Origin: Ariolimax columbianus
Lineage: Eukaryota; Mollusca; Gastropoda; Stylommatophora; Arionidae
DNA length: 64,000 nucleotides
Direction: 5' to 3'
Assembly (NCBI GenBank): GCA_036924085.1
Contig: JAVGWX010000004.1
Location: forward strand, 80,802,941-80,866,940
Shown: positions 1 to 10,830 of the stretch, in pieces
Layout of the letters: the number at the start of each line of letters is the position of its first letter
Position numbering within the stretch: the stretch's first letter is position 1
Position numbers and translations under genes: made by a program
The notes under the pieces: generated by a model
What the model was told of the DNA's origin: nothing
The model's database searches: none
The model's input: only the letters and a program-made list of their open reading frames with translations

Positions 1-99
1 GCAAAATTTGTTCAATATTAATTGTATAAATATAGTTGAAAAAATTGATCTTAAGACATATAATGAAATTGATTAAATTAATCCTAAATCTAGCTCTAC

Positions 100-545
100 A
101 ATGGATTCACGACCACTTGTGGGATTCTTGGAAATGAGAAAGTAGATGAGCTCTCAAAAGCTTGAAGTGGTGACAAACAGTTTCGCCATTCACAGTTATA
201 AAGAATCAAAGACACATAAAATGATTCAGGACAGTATGGAGAAACCAGCAAAAATAATACGTCAGAAAATGACAGCATAGACAAACTTGTCAGAGATGGG
301 CAAACAAAGATCTTTAGACTCAGAATGGGACATTGCAGACTCAAGGTCCACCTCCACAAAATGGGTCTAAGGGACGCCGTTTTATGCGATTGTGTAGCAC
401 CCAAACAAACACCCCACTCATAAAGGCCAAATAGAAGCAGTCTGGCCCGGGGGAGTGACCATATTTGAAAAGCTGTGGGGGACCGGCAAAGACCTGAAAC
501 ACAGTCTCCTCCGTGAACCTCACCGGCTAAAAGCACGGCATCAGT
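100..545 (+). pseudogene. I/Jockey-type LINE remnant, RNase H end
   Basis: Degraded non-LTR coding sequence parallel to the copy at 13640-14010. It includes pieces of the RNase H region (gaaatgagaaagtagatgag, cf. GNEKADELAKA) and the tail motif tctggcccgggggagtgacc, which reads VWPGGVT. Stops and an internal deletion break it. Confidence 0.6.
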
Positions 546-685
546 TGATTGAAAAAGACAAATTAATTTTAATGTGAAAAAAATATTTTACATATGCAGC
601 TGTGGTTCTTGCCTTGGACTGTAAAACACAAAATTCTAAATAATTTGGCTGACTATAAAAAGTTAACTATAGCAGTGGCACTTAC

Positions 686-863
686 AAATCCGTGTCCCAT
701 AAGAGTGTAGAGATTCCGCAGGGCCTCAGGGTTCGGGCCGTTGTTACCATTTGGGAAGTGGAAAAAAACTTGTCTGGAGTTCTTGCACTGTTGCTGAAGG
801 CCAGTAAGCATAGACTGTGGCAAGAGCTGGATGGTTAACTTCTGGGGCCAGTCTGCAGTGCTT
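686..863 (-). CDS. MED25: MED25 exon m: ACID domain core
   Basis: The 178-nt exon has acceptor CTCCTCTTCCAG and donor TTT|GTAAGT. It encodes STADWPQKLTIQLLPQSMLT, then GLQQQCKNSRQVFFHF and RNLYTLMGHGF. Vertebrate MED25 has EQWPQKLIMQLIPQQLLT and later GLYRIMGNGF. This is the best conserved piece of the ACID/PTOV domain. The following exon (GCVHFPH... in vertebrates) is not found in positions 1-685. Confidence 0.93.
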
Positions 864-1034
864 CTGGAAGAGGAGAGAAGTAGAGATGTATTATAGGATG
901 TAGAGAGCTTCTTTTCTATTTCCCATGATTTTTTATGAACCTTAACTTGACATAGCCATTCTTCTACCATAAGATGAAGAGAGCTTCTCTATATCACACT
1001 AATTAACTTTCCTACATGAGATAGGTGGCCCCAT

Positions 1035-1320
1035 GCCCTATACCATATCTAGTCACCTTTACAAAATGCCTGGCAGATTAGTGTTATTTCTTGAAAAAGG
1101 AGTAAAAAATAGTATCCGAAAACTGACTGGCACAACATGGGGGGCACAGCCATCAGTCCTTCAAACATCTGCACTTGCCTTGTTTTCCGTAGCTGAATAC
1201 GCTGTGCTAGACTGTAAAAACTCTGCCCATGCAAAGCTAGTTGATACAGTAATAAATGAGGCGGGTCGGATAGTATCACGGTGCCTAAAATCCACCCCCA
1301 TTGATTGGGGGGAAGGTGTG
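1035..1320 (+). pseudogene. I/Jockey-type LINE remnant, post-RT region
   Basis: The open stretch contains SIRKLTGTTWGAQPSVLQTS, then EYAVLDCKNSAHAKLVDTVIN and CLKSTPIDW. The I-type LINE at 53741-56022 has the same order: KLAGTSWGADEGILKKL, LEYGISAW, NQAMRIITGGMKSTPI. It is antisense to MED25 inside the last visible intron, with no full RT around it. Confidence 0.7.
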
Positions 1321-1369
1321 ATGTCTGTTATGAGGGTCAGAAAAAGGAGTAAGTGCTTACTTTTCGTAT

Positions 1370-1485
1370 CCAAGCACCTTCATCAACACGCTGAGAATGT
1401 GAGGAAAACTACAACAATCAGCGACTAAACATCATTTTCAGGGCACACCTTAAAAGAGTAACCCTACTTATTGTTGGAACTCAAC
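1370..1485 (+). repeat. Dispersed repeat A, 3' fragment
   Basis: Shares atgtgaggaaaRctacaac, cagggcacac..aaaagagt and ttattgt(t/g)ggaa with copies at 7300-7560, 35745-35885, 46855-47135 and 56225-56350. Non-coding. Confidence 0.6.
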
Positions 1486-1543
1486 ATAGTGAAACAAATT
1501 GAAAAAAAAAAAAATTGTGGAATAACAAAGAATAACTTCTTAC

Positions 1544-1646
1544 ATGTCTGTATCCTGCACATCAACAGAAACATTGCAGTTGAGCATAAAAGTAACGTTC
1601 CTTTGGCTGGGTGACTGTCCGTTCCTATCTTGGTACTCGATTGTGC
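1544..1646 (-). CDS. MED25: MED25 exon l: ACID domain strand segment
   Basis: The 103-nt exon has acceptor TTATCAAAG and donor GACAT|GTAAGA. It completes Gly and then reads TIEYQDRNGQSPSQRNVTFM, then LNCNVSVDVQDTD. This corresponds to VLEWQEK...LTRSLPCQVYVN in vertebrates. Conservation is modest, but the phases fit uniquely: two bases in and two bases out. Confidence 0.87.
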
Positions 1647-1879
1647 CTTTGATAAGTGATACAAGTACATATCAGCCAATGATAAATATTTTACATCTTA
1701 AGACTAGCAACTGTATTCATTTTGAGTCTGACTTTACTATAGATCAGGAGTCTTATTAAACTGTTTTTGCCCCATGCACCTTTCCAGCATATATCAGAAT
1801 GTGATCCCCCTCTTTACAAGATTCTCTGACTCAAAAGGTGCACTACAAATGTGGAGGTTGCTCAGAGAGACTATATCAA

Positions 1880-2390
1880 GCACAAAAACCATTCCATATC
1901 ACACACAACAACATCACCAAACACACAAACTTACATCACCTTACGTTAAACACAACAACACCGTATGTCAAATACAACATCCAACATAACCTTACTTTAA
2001 ACAACATCACCCACCTTACATACAACATCACATCAAACACAATAACATACAACATAACTTTACTTTAAACACATCACCTCACATAAAACACACCATACAA
2101 CAACACATCAAGCACAACAACATACAACATCACATCAAGCACAACAACATACATCATCACATAATGTTAAACACAACATCACCTTACTTTAAACATATCT
2201 CACATCAAACACAACATCACATCACCTATGTCAAACACAACATCACCTATGTCAAACACAACATGACCTTGCATCAAACACAGCAACATACACGACCTCA
2301 CATCAAACAACAACATACATCACCTTACATCAAACAACAACATCACCTCACATCAAAGAACAACATACATCACTTCACATCGAACAACTT
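1880..2390 (+). repeat. Degenerate CA-rich tandem array
   Basis: Loose repeats of catcacatcaaacacaacaa and acatacatcacc variants fill the short intron and stop at the donor of MED25 exon k. Open frames in it are artefacts. Confidence 0.85.
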
Positions 2391-2392
2391 AC

Positions 2393-2492
2393 CACTCCAG
2401 ATAATTCTCCTCTCTCTAGGTCCTGAAACAACAGATAGCTGACCTTGGCCACTATTGCCCATCTGACCTTGTTGCTCATTGTTGAAACTTTG
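2393..2492 (-). CDS. MED25: MED25 exon k: linker end and start of ACID domain
   Basis: The 100-nt exon has acceptor TATGAAATGCAG and donor AGTG|GTAAGT. It encodes QSFNNEQQGQMGNSGQGQLS, then VVSGPRERRIIWS plus one base. IIWSG aligns with LLAWSG in vertebrates, the first strand of the ACID beta barrel. A CA-rich array begins almost directly after the donor. Confidence 0.9.
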
Positions 2493-2499
2493 CTGCATT

Positions 2500-3060
2500 T
2501 CATAGTGACAGAGAGAAAGAGAGACAGAGAAAGAGGGGGGGGGGGGGGGGAGTGTGTTAATAATGAGTTAAATGGTATATTAATGGTTTGCTTCCAGCAG
2601 AAGTAATACAAGACTATCCGACTTGTTATGGAGAATCAACATTATCACAATGCACATAGACCGTTAGGTGATCACTCTTTAGATAAAGGAGAAAAGGAAT
2701 AGATACCAATGATTTTGGCAGCTCACATCTGATCTGTATATATGGTAGGGTCGTTTAAGATGGAAGTTACGTTTAAGTAAATTGTAGGTATTTTTAATGT
2801 ACAGACAATAAACTGATATACATCCAGTATGTTAACGGCAACATTTGTCGGAGTTACGCAAACTTGCCCCGGAGATACATGCAATCTGGCATCCCATTGC
2901 ACCCATCATTCAATTAACTACTGGTGAGACGCGTTGTCTGGTATTTTCATGTGCTATTTGCTTTGTATCTCTTTGCGCGAGTAACTGAATATTAAACTGT
3001 CTATAATTTGTAAACCGAGGTCTGACGGGTTCTTTTTGTATGACAAAGACAAAGAATAGC
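2500..3060. other. Intronic stretch without recognised feature
   Basis: Contains an (GAGA)-rich run followed by a run of about 16 G at 2535-2550. The rest is unique-looking AT-rich intron. Nothing coding is seen. Confidence 0.6.
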
Positions 3061-3064
3061 GCCA

Positions 3065-3240
3065 CTGCCCCATAGAGAGCAAGCTGTAAGAGGCGACTAA
3101 CTGTGTTGTCAAGAGCAGCTTAGATGGCGCCAAACAGACTGCGGGTCTACTTTGCTCTAGTGTTTGAATCTATTAAGATGAACTCGCACATCAGTTAACC
3201 ACCCTCCGCAGCACTTGTTCCAACTCAGTGGAGTAATAAG
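3065..3240 (+). repeat. SINE B, 3' half
   Basis: agatggcgcc..actg(c)gggtctac, ctctagtgttt and attaagatg(g)actcgcacatc are shared with the 3' halves of the copies at 6160 and 11735. The tRNA-like head is absent. Confidence 0.65.
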
Positions 3241-3244
3241 CTGC

Positions 3245-4335
3245 TCAAGCCTAGCCTGCTAAGCAGGAAATCATCCTCGCGGCTACATCCAGCTCATGCC
3301 ACTGCTGAGACCCATACAGGGGTATCTGCCCCTGTAGAAGTACAAATCGACTAAGACTAAAATTTGCATTTGACTGACACGTCTTGCTTAAAATATAAAA
3401 TGCTATATATTAACACTGTGTACTATACTGTAAAGGCAGACATTCGAAGCGACTCATGCCGATTTGGATAAACTTCTGACAATTCTTTGGTACAGTGGCT
3501 CATTCTACATCCGAAGGTGCAGAGAAGATGGACCAGAGTCCTCCTGGCTATAGTGTAATGCAAGGCTCCTCAGAAAGCTACCCATTAGGGGGATTCATTT
3601 CATCTTCACCATGTAGCATGTTCCTTGCAGAATGTCGTTATGGCAGTCAGTCTGCAAAACAATCCCTAGCCAGCTCAAGCGCCTCTGCCAACCCCTGATA
3701 TACAAATATATTTACACACATATATACATATATGTGTGAGAAGGGGACGGGAAGAGTGAGTATATATATATATATATTTGTATGGAGCTAAAACAGAATG
3801 ACCAAAGTGATAAAACAATGACTTCAGCTATTAGTCAACAGATGTCATCAATGGATAATGGGTATAAAGTGGCAGCACATAATGAGAAATGAAGACATAT
3901 GGGAAAGAAGCCAATAACAGCAACAGAAACAACAAATTAAGCAAAGAAAATGGGGCTAGATAACAACATACACCGGGCATTGATGGAATCCATAGGGAAA
4001 GAGAAAGAGGGAGACCTAAAAACATTGTGAGAGGGAACTACAGTTGAATGGTTAAGACGTGGAGAAAGACAGGAGTAGCCCATGCCCTGCAAGCTGGCAA
4101 GATGTTGTCGATGGCCTATACAACCGAAACAATGGATGGATTAATGGTATTTAATTTCAATGTTGAAAATTGTTTTTAAAAAAACTACCCGATCCATTAC
4201 GGGACCCTCGCTGGCAGTGCTATGGAGTTCAAGAATTGTGCTGGGATTCTCCAAAATATGGAGAAGATCAGAGCACCTATGGGTAAAACCATGTGCAATG
4301 ACGATTCTTCGACTATACTATACTAAACTATACTA
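3245..4335. other. Intronic stretch with simple repeats
   Basis: Holds TATA/CATA simple repeats at about 3700-3775 and a possible degraded LINE tail near 3950-4080. No gene could be supported. Confidence 0.45.
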
Positions 4336-4339
4336 ATTT

Positions 4340-5565
4340 CACATCAAACTTAAATAGCCATATCTCATTAGTAAAACAGCAATATCTCATTAGTAAAACG
4401 GCCATATCTCATTAGTAAAATGGCCATATCTCATTAGTAAAACGGCCATATCTCATTAGTAAAACGGCCATATCTCATTAGTAAAATGGCCATATTTCAT
4501 TTAGTAAAACTGCCATACGTCATTAGTAAAACTGCCATACGTCATTAGTAAAACGTCCATATCTCAGTAAAACGGCCGTATCTCATTAGTAAAACTGCCA
4601 TATTTCATTTAGTAAAACGGTCACATATCAGTAAAATTCCATTCATATTACACACATTCTTGGCATCCGTCCGGCAAGTATGCCCTGGAAGTCAATATTC
4701 TGCAAACGTCCTGATATTTTGCAGCACTGTACCAACGCGGTCGATCTATCCTGCAATCGCATAGGTGGTCTGCCCCATGGACGTGTATTGTAAAATACTA
4801 GCATCTATTTAATTCAGTACAATTTTGTCATATCTTATTTAGTAAAATAGTCCAATCGCATTTAGTAAAACGGTCTAATTTCATTTAGTAAAATTGTCAT
4901 ATCTTATTTAGTAAAACGGTCCAATCTCATTTAGTAAAATTGTCGTATCTTAGTAAAATGGTCATATCTCATTTAGCAAAATGAGCCATAACTCATTTAG
5001 TGAAGCGGTCCAATCTCATTTAGTAAAGTAGCCATATCTCATTTAGTAAAGTAGCCATATCTCATTTAGTAAAGTAACCATATCTCATAGTAAAATAGGC
5101 ATATTTAGTTTATTAAAATAGCCATAACCCATTTAGTAAAATGGCCATTTCTCATTTAGTAAAATGGCCATTTCTCATTTAGTAAAACGGCCATTTCTCA
5201 TTTAGTAAAACGGCCATTTCTCATTTAGTAAAACGGCCATTTCTCATTTAGTAAAACGGCCATTTCTCATTTAGTAAAACAGCCATTTCTCATTTAGTAA
5301 AACGGCCATTTCTCATTTAGTAAAACGGCCATTTCTCATTTAGTAAAACGGCCATTTCTCATTTAGTAAAACGGCCATTTCTCATTTAGTGAAACGGCCA
5401 TTTCTCATTTAGTGAAACTGCCATTTTTCATTTAGTGAAACGGCCATTTCTCATTTAGTAAAAAAGCCATTTCTCATATAGTAAAACAGCCATTTCTCAT
5501 TTAGTAAAATAGGCATCTCATATTTAGTAAAATACCCATTTCTCATTTAGTAAAACCGGTGAGTT
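4340..5565 (+). repeat. 22/23-bp tandem array
   Basis: Two blocks: about 4340-4640 with a 22-bp unit (cattagtaaaacggccatatct), and about 4830-5565 with a 23-bp unit (catttagtaaaacggccatttct). About 165 bp of unrelated sequence separates them. Homogenisation is strongest around 5150-5460. Confidence 0.92.
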
Positions 5566-5824
5566 GACAGTTCATTACCAAACAGACTCCTATGCAGACA
5601 GTCACGTTTTACTATATACTGTTCTATATCTATAGTCCTGTCTAACCATTATCTCTTATCTTAACTTGGGACTCCAAACATTTTTTTGGCTGACTGCACG
5701 ATACACAACTTGCCAGTTTGTAAGTGTGAGGGCCCCCAGAACTAGTTTATGGTGATCAAACTCAATGTACAATAGGGAGTCAAAAAGTAACCTAAATTTG
5801 TTGGCACTACTATCAGAATGTGTC

Positions 5825-5900
5825 ATGTTAACCCTTTGAACCAGTAACACCCACCCTTTGAACCAGTGACACCCACCCTTTGAACCAGTGACACCCATAT
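5825..5900 (+). repeat. 22-bp tandem repeat, 3-4 copies
   Basis: The unit accctttgaaccagtgacaccc is repeated head to tail. Confidence 0.9.
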
Positions 5901-6159
5901 ATCATGGTGTGTGTAAACACCCCCATTTCCCAAAACAATTATTCAGTGCGATGGATGTACCATTATTTTAAGGTGTATTTTGGGCTGCTAAATTTTGGCC
6001 ATAACAAACTTTGTATTCCCAGAAATAAGTACGGCAATACACATCGAAGCATGTTTAGTGATTTTTTAAATTTAAGATGGAAAGTAGTTTTGGCAATTCT
6101 GGAAATGGTCAATCCAGAAGACTAACAGAAGAAGCTGTTGAAACAAGGCTTTTAAATTG

Positions 6160-6575
6160 AATTTAGATGTCTTGAGGTAAAGTGTCTCCCTGGGATGCCG
6201 GAGGTTGAGAGTTCAAATTACGCTGAAGACCAATATTTTTTTTCACGTGGATATTCTGGTAAAAATTCAACTGATCTCTTGGTAGTGAGATCGGACTCCC
6301 GTGTTCAGTGTCGAGCATGTTTAAATTACCTTGGCAGTTGGGAATTGAAAAGAGTTGGCTGTCGCCAAGACAAAATTCAAGAAAAAAAAATTGACCCAAG
6401 TTATTTGTACCTTTCCTAAGGTGGTTAGTTAAGAGTAACTATAGATGGCGCCTAACTGGCTGCGGGTCTACTTAGCTCTAGTGTTTGAGTACATTAAGAT
6501 GGACTTGCACATCGTTTAAACCAGAAACTGATAGCATACAGACTGCAGAGTCTTCTGAACTAGTATAAATACGTT
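6160..6575 (+). mobile_element. SINE B, near full length
   Basis: A tRNA-like head (gtgtctccctgggatgccggaggttgagagttcaaatta, with a degraded B box) is followed by the core gatctcttggtagtgagatcggactcccgtgttcagtgtcgagc and a tail with agatggcgcctaactggctgcgg. The same order occurs at 11735-12150, so the family is about 410 bp long. No coding capacity. Confidence 0.75.
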
Positions 6576-7189
6576 AAGTTGAGTCAATTTAAGATAGAAT
6601 AATTAGATTAGAACAAATAGTTGTCATTGTAAATAACTTTCCTCAAATGTCTACATTGTGTGTATTTCCTCAGGAGCACAAGGGAATGGGATTTTATGGA
6701 CTAGCTGACCAGGGTTCGAAGGGTTACGGCTTCTTTTGACATGAAAAAAAAATATTCAAAAAATAAAGAAAACAAGAACAATGCAAGTTAATAAAGAACT
6801 AGACTAACATCTGTTACTAACTCAACTCAACATACAAAAATATGAAACAAAACAAGGCGGCAACCAGAGCAATGGCAAGGATAAGTAATTATGTGCAGTC
6901 AAAAAACATATACACCAAACAGTTAAGAGAAGGTCAGTAATAGGCACTCCGGAATTGAACCCAAGTCCTCCAGGTAACGAAAGTGCATCGTCGTCACTCC
7001 CGTTGTCGGAGAGCATAGGTCCAACACTATTTGGTTTACCCTAACAGGCTTTTATGGAATCCTGAATATATTTGTTTGCTGCGTGGTTTCAGTAGCAGTG
7101 GATTTTACATGGCGAGGTTGCTAGCTCAATCAGCCAATCTTAGCCACCTGCTACTGGGGAACAGATCATAGTCCGGTCAGGCACAACAT

Positions 7190-7345
7190 TTTGACGAGGC
7201 TATTGTGTCAGGATCAGGCACAATATACTGACCAGGATGTCATGTCAGTGTCAGGCACAATATACTGACCAGGATGTCATGTCAGTGTCAGGCACAATAT
7301 ACTGACCAGGATGTCGCGTCAGTGCCAGGCACAATATACTGACCA
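7190..7345 (+). repeat. 37-bp tandem repeat
   Basis: About four copies of gtgtcaggcacaatatactgaccaggatgtca... It grew from the 5' end of the repeat A copy that follows. Confidence 0.85.
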
Positions 7346-7565
7346 AGACCACTATCTCTCTACTATATGGTGTTCCCTGGAAACACTGTTTTCAAGGCCG
7401 AGTTGTGGATTGATATACAACTGCCAAAAGGACCCAGGTCCACCATCAGCAAGATCAGGATGTGAGGAAAGCTGCTACAACCCACCACGTAACACCCTGT
7501 TCAGGGCACACAAAAGAGTCAACTTACTCATTGTGGACATTAAACAGCTCAATCTATACAAACAT
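7300..7565 (+). repeat. Dispersed repeat A
   Basis: Order shared with the inverse copy at 46855-47135: gtcaggcacaatatactgacc, cctggaaacactgttttcaagg, ggtccaccatcagca, atgtgaggaaagctgctacaacc, agggcacacaaaagagt and ctcattgtggac. Likely a SINE-like family of about 290 bp. Confidence 0.65.
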
Positions 7566-7870
7566 TATAGACTATTGTGGAGCGTGTTGCAAAGTCGACA
7601 GTAAGCTGGCTTGCTCAGACTGGGATTACAGCATACCAGGGTTCAAAATCGTGGACGGACAGAAAAAAAATCAGAGCGTGGTTCGTTTCTGGTGTGACCG
7701 TTCCTCCAGTTGACATAGCTGTAAATGAGTACCTGACTTATGAGTTGGGAAAGGTATAAACAGCAAGGACAGGAACTGGCCACTGCTGCGACTTAGTCCA
7801 TGAAGAGTTTTCATCCTAGACAGCAATTTTTACCTTGGGACTCAACTTTACCTTTATATTTTATCTTAAA
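7565..7870 (+). mobile_element. SINE C copy
   Basis: Shares tcgtggacggacagaaa, agctgtaaatgagtacctgacttatg, aacagcaagga..ggaactggccac and ttagtccatgaagagtt with the copy at 44945-45245. Confidence 0.7.
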
Positions 7871-8479
7871 CTAATTCAATCCATACATTATTATAGACAA
7901 TCTATTTATAAAGATTCGGTGATCGGTTGTGAGCTTGGGTTACAATATCAAAGTACAAGATTTGACAGTTTAACAGACTGAGCATGTCTTCAGTTTTTTT
8001 CATATATGACTACTACTTCTAGTTGACCTGACTGTAAATGGATACTCAAATTCATAGGAAAAAATTTAAAACCGCAATCTACTGATTGCATACTCTATCA
8101 TCAGCACTTTCAGCAATGAAAAGGACTGAGCATATTCAGACATGCCCAGGTGAAGCCAGTTCTGTGAGCCCTTTTCGATTTCCTTCATTCCTCTACTCAC
8201 CTGAGAGGTGCACACGCCGAAAAAGAAAACCCCTGCAACTTTCTAAGAATGTTACAAAGGTGACTGGAGGCTGCCAACCTCACGTAAAATTATTGCCACT
8301 GAAGCCGCCATTGCAAATGCTCGGACACAGGTTTATCGTAAAGGAGCCTGCTTAAGTGGTAGACCAATGCTTCGCTTGGAACCAAGAGGGTCAGTATAAA
8401 AAAAATGTGAGCCCAAGGTTAGCATCAGGACCAGGCGAAAAACACTGACCAAGCCCCTACCTCACTGTCTCGCCATGCT

Positions 8480-8770
8480 CCTGGAAACTTCTTGTTCTGA
8501 GTTTGTCCTGAACATATGTGATTTGTGCCGTAGCTTGCAGCTAAGCTGCGAATTTCTGTGCCTGTTGGTCCAACACATCTGATTTCAGCACGTCATTTTT
8601 GAGTCCGATTTGCCTGGCAGCAGTCTGTTTCCAGGGTAATCACGACGAGGCGAAATTGGGTCTTGGTCGGTTAATGGTCAGTGACCCTGATGCAAGCAGC
8701 CAGCTTTGTCAACGAGGTGGGGGATCAACAACGCGAATCCTATAATGGTGAGACTGTTAACAAGTCTTGC
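8480..8770 (+). repeat. Dispersed repeat D copy
   Basis: Contains ctgttggtccaacacatctgatttcagca, tttttgagtcc, cagtctgtttccagggtaatcac and gtcagtgaccctgatgcaagcagccagc. The same blocks occur at 14150, 47650 and 57295. Confidence 0.65.
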
Positions 8771-8869
8771 ACTGCACTACAGCCAGTACGGTACCAAGGT
8801 CCACCATCCTCAGTGCACCTTGGGACATAAGATCATTATCGATTCGCCCTTGAGAACAGACTGATCTCC

Positions 8870-9290
8870 AGCATGGGTTGCCTCCATCCACTTGTATCTT
8901 TCATTGCTTTTAAAAAATTCTCATCTCATACCGGCCACTTTCCATTTGCCTTCCTCTTTTCCCTCCACCTATATCGCCATTTTGTCTTTTCCACTTTGGT
9001 CGCCACTGGCTTAACCGGCCGTTTCCCCACATCTTATGCCCTCCGCACCACTTCATCTCACCTTTGTCTGTCACTTGGTATCCTAAACCCGATCAAAGAA
9101 GGAGTGATATGTTTTCTCAGTTTAAGTACACCTTATATATTGACTTTTCCCATTAATGTATTCTTCCCTTCTGTGATTCGCTGTCATTATTGCTGATATT
9201 CGTTGTCCCTGAAGAAAGCCTATTCGTTGTAACGTAGGTTTTGTTTGTGTTTTTGTCTCGGTGCGGAATCTGACCAAACCTATTTTTTAT
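8870..9290 (+). other. Possible transposon 3' tail, unclassified
   Basis: A pyrimidine-rich open stretch of about 107 codons shows no domain I recognise. It is followed by cctgaagaaagcctattcgttgtaacgtagg, which resembles the end of Penelope-like or similar retroelements. Weak call. Confidence 0.25.
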
Positions 9291-9502
9291 TAAAATTTAA
9301 TTTAAATTAAATAAATTTTTTGTTCACTAATTTTTTTCTTACTGACATAAGAAGAGCCAATGTTACCCTCAAAGAAACAGTAGAGAGTGACGAACTCAGC
9401 TTTGAGCAACAACAACATTATAAAAATGTCTGAATCAGACAAGAACTGAAAGCATACGGAGAAGAGCATGTATTCTCTCATTCGTTCCCCGTCACTAGCC
9501 AC

Positions 9503-9712
9503 CTGAAGAGAAAATTGTGACTGCTGAGTCAGTTGTTGAGGCTGAGTCAGTTGTTGAGGCTGAGGTTGTTGCTGCTGTTGCTGCAGTTGCTGCTGCGTTG
9601 GTTGGAGGCCACCAATACCCCCGCCAGGCTGCATCATGCCCAAGTTCTGGGGCCCCCCACTTTGCATGGAGCCGAGCAAGTTTGGTTGGGTCTGGTTAAT
9701 CATCATGTTGTT
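9503..9712 (-). CDS. MED25: MED25 exon j: poly-Gln linker
   Basis: The 210-nt exon (70 codons, phase 0/0) has acceptor TTCATCTAG and donor CAG|GTGGCT. It encodes NNMMINQTQPNLLGSMQSGG and later a run of Gln with PQPQQLTQPQQLTQQSQFSLQ-like repeats. The CAA/CAG-rich tract is typical of Mediator tail subunits and may be length-polymorphic. It sits just before the ACID domain exons. Confidence 0.87.
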
Positions 9713-9879
9713 CTAGATGAAGGGTGACAGCAAACATAGGGGGGTGGGATGGACGGAAAGTGCATGCAGTTGAAATAAATGTTAGAATATTAATAGCAAA
9801 CAACAAAATTGTAAAAACAAAAATACAACTACACACAAACTGAACAAAAACTACAGGCGTTCCACGACTGACGGTGATT

Positions 9880-10115
9880 CAAATTTACAGCATTTCACAT
9901 TTACAACAGTTTTATCCACAACAGCAAGGCCGATTCACAATTGCTGTCAGTTTGCTGATGGGCATATTTAACATCACATTAAGTACCATGGGTTAAGATG
10001 ATTCCATTCACGACGGTTCACATTTACGACTTTTTGCCCACACCAGCTACGCCCATTTGTAATTGCAGTTGCTTTTCTTTTGGACATATTTTACATCACA
10101 TCGCCTTGTGTTACT
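9880..10115 (+). repeat. Diverged direct duplication of about 125 bp
   Basis: cacatttacaac..ttatccacaacagc(aa)g(g)cc...gggcatatttaacatcacat is followed by cacatttacgac..ttgcccacaccagctacgcc...ggacatattttacatcacat. Confidence 0.55.
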
Positions 10116-10364
10116 GTTTCAGATTTTGTGAATATTAAAGTATTTTTTAATTGTATATTTTATTCTTTTGGAACGATGGAACAAAATAAAATAATAGTTA
10201 AAAGTACGAGAAAGAGTCAGTAAGTAGGTCACAAACTGATATGGGATAGCTGAAAAATGTAGTAGGTAGTTTCTGAATATGTCATTGGGTGGCCTTTTAG
10301 GAGGCTGTGCAACAGCATTTGAGATCAGAGGGGTCTTAACCTTGATACGAAACTCAGTCTACTG

Positions 10365-10830
10365 AGCCATAGTGCTCACCACCCTTCTGTATGCCACTGA
10401 GACGTAGACTGTGTACAGCAGGCATGCTAGGAAAATAAACCACTTCCATTCAAGGCGCCTCTGTAGATTGTTTAAAATGCAGTGGCAGGATAATGTGACA
10501 GACACCAAGATTCTCATGGAGGCAAAAATACAGAAAATCCACACACTGTTGCAGAAGACCTAGATTAGGCGGGCTGGCCATGTCATATACATGCCAGACA
10601 ACGGCATCCCCAAACAACTAATGCATATGGTGAGCTGAAAGAGGGTCCTGCATCTGGTTGGTGGGCAAAAGAAGCACTTCAAAGACTCCCTCAAAATATC
10701 TGACACACTTCAACAATGATGCAAACTCATGAGAATGCCTGGCATAAGAAAGCCAGACATGTTGTAGAACCACAATCAGAGGCGCCTCCATTGGTGAGAG
10801 TCGCTGGACCTCTGAGGCGCAGAGAAAACG
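10365..10830 (+). pseudogene. RTE-like LINE remnant, C-terminal end
   Basis: Broken frames still show a typical LINE tail: RLEWKWF-like sequence, then a segment resembling aGWPCHV.yMPD..IPKQ.. and ELKEG. There are many stops. It is antisense to MED25. Confidence 0.5.

Noticed and set aside
653..970. MVEEWLCQVKVHKK read as the missing piece of the MED25 ACID domain
   Set aside because: No donor gives the phase needed by the next exon. The true piece with correct phases and better similarity lies at 1544-1646.
4340..5565. CRISPR-like regular repeats
   Set aside because: Units are head to tail with no unique spacers, and the genome is eukaryotic.
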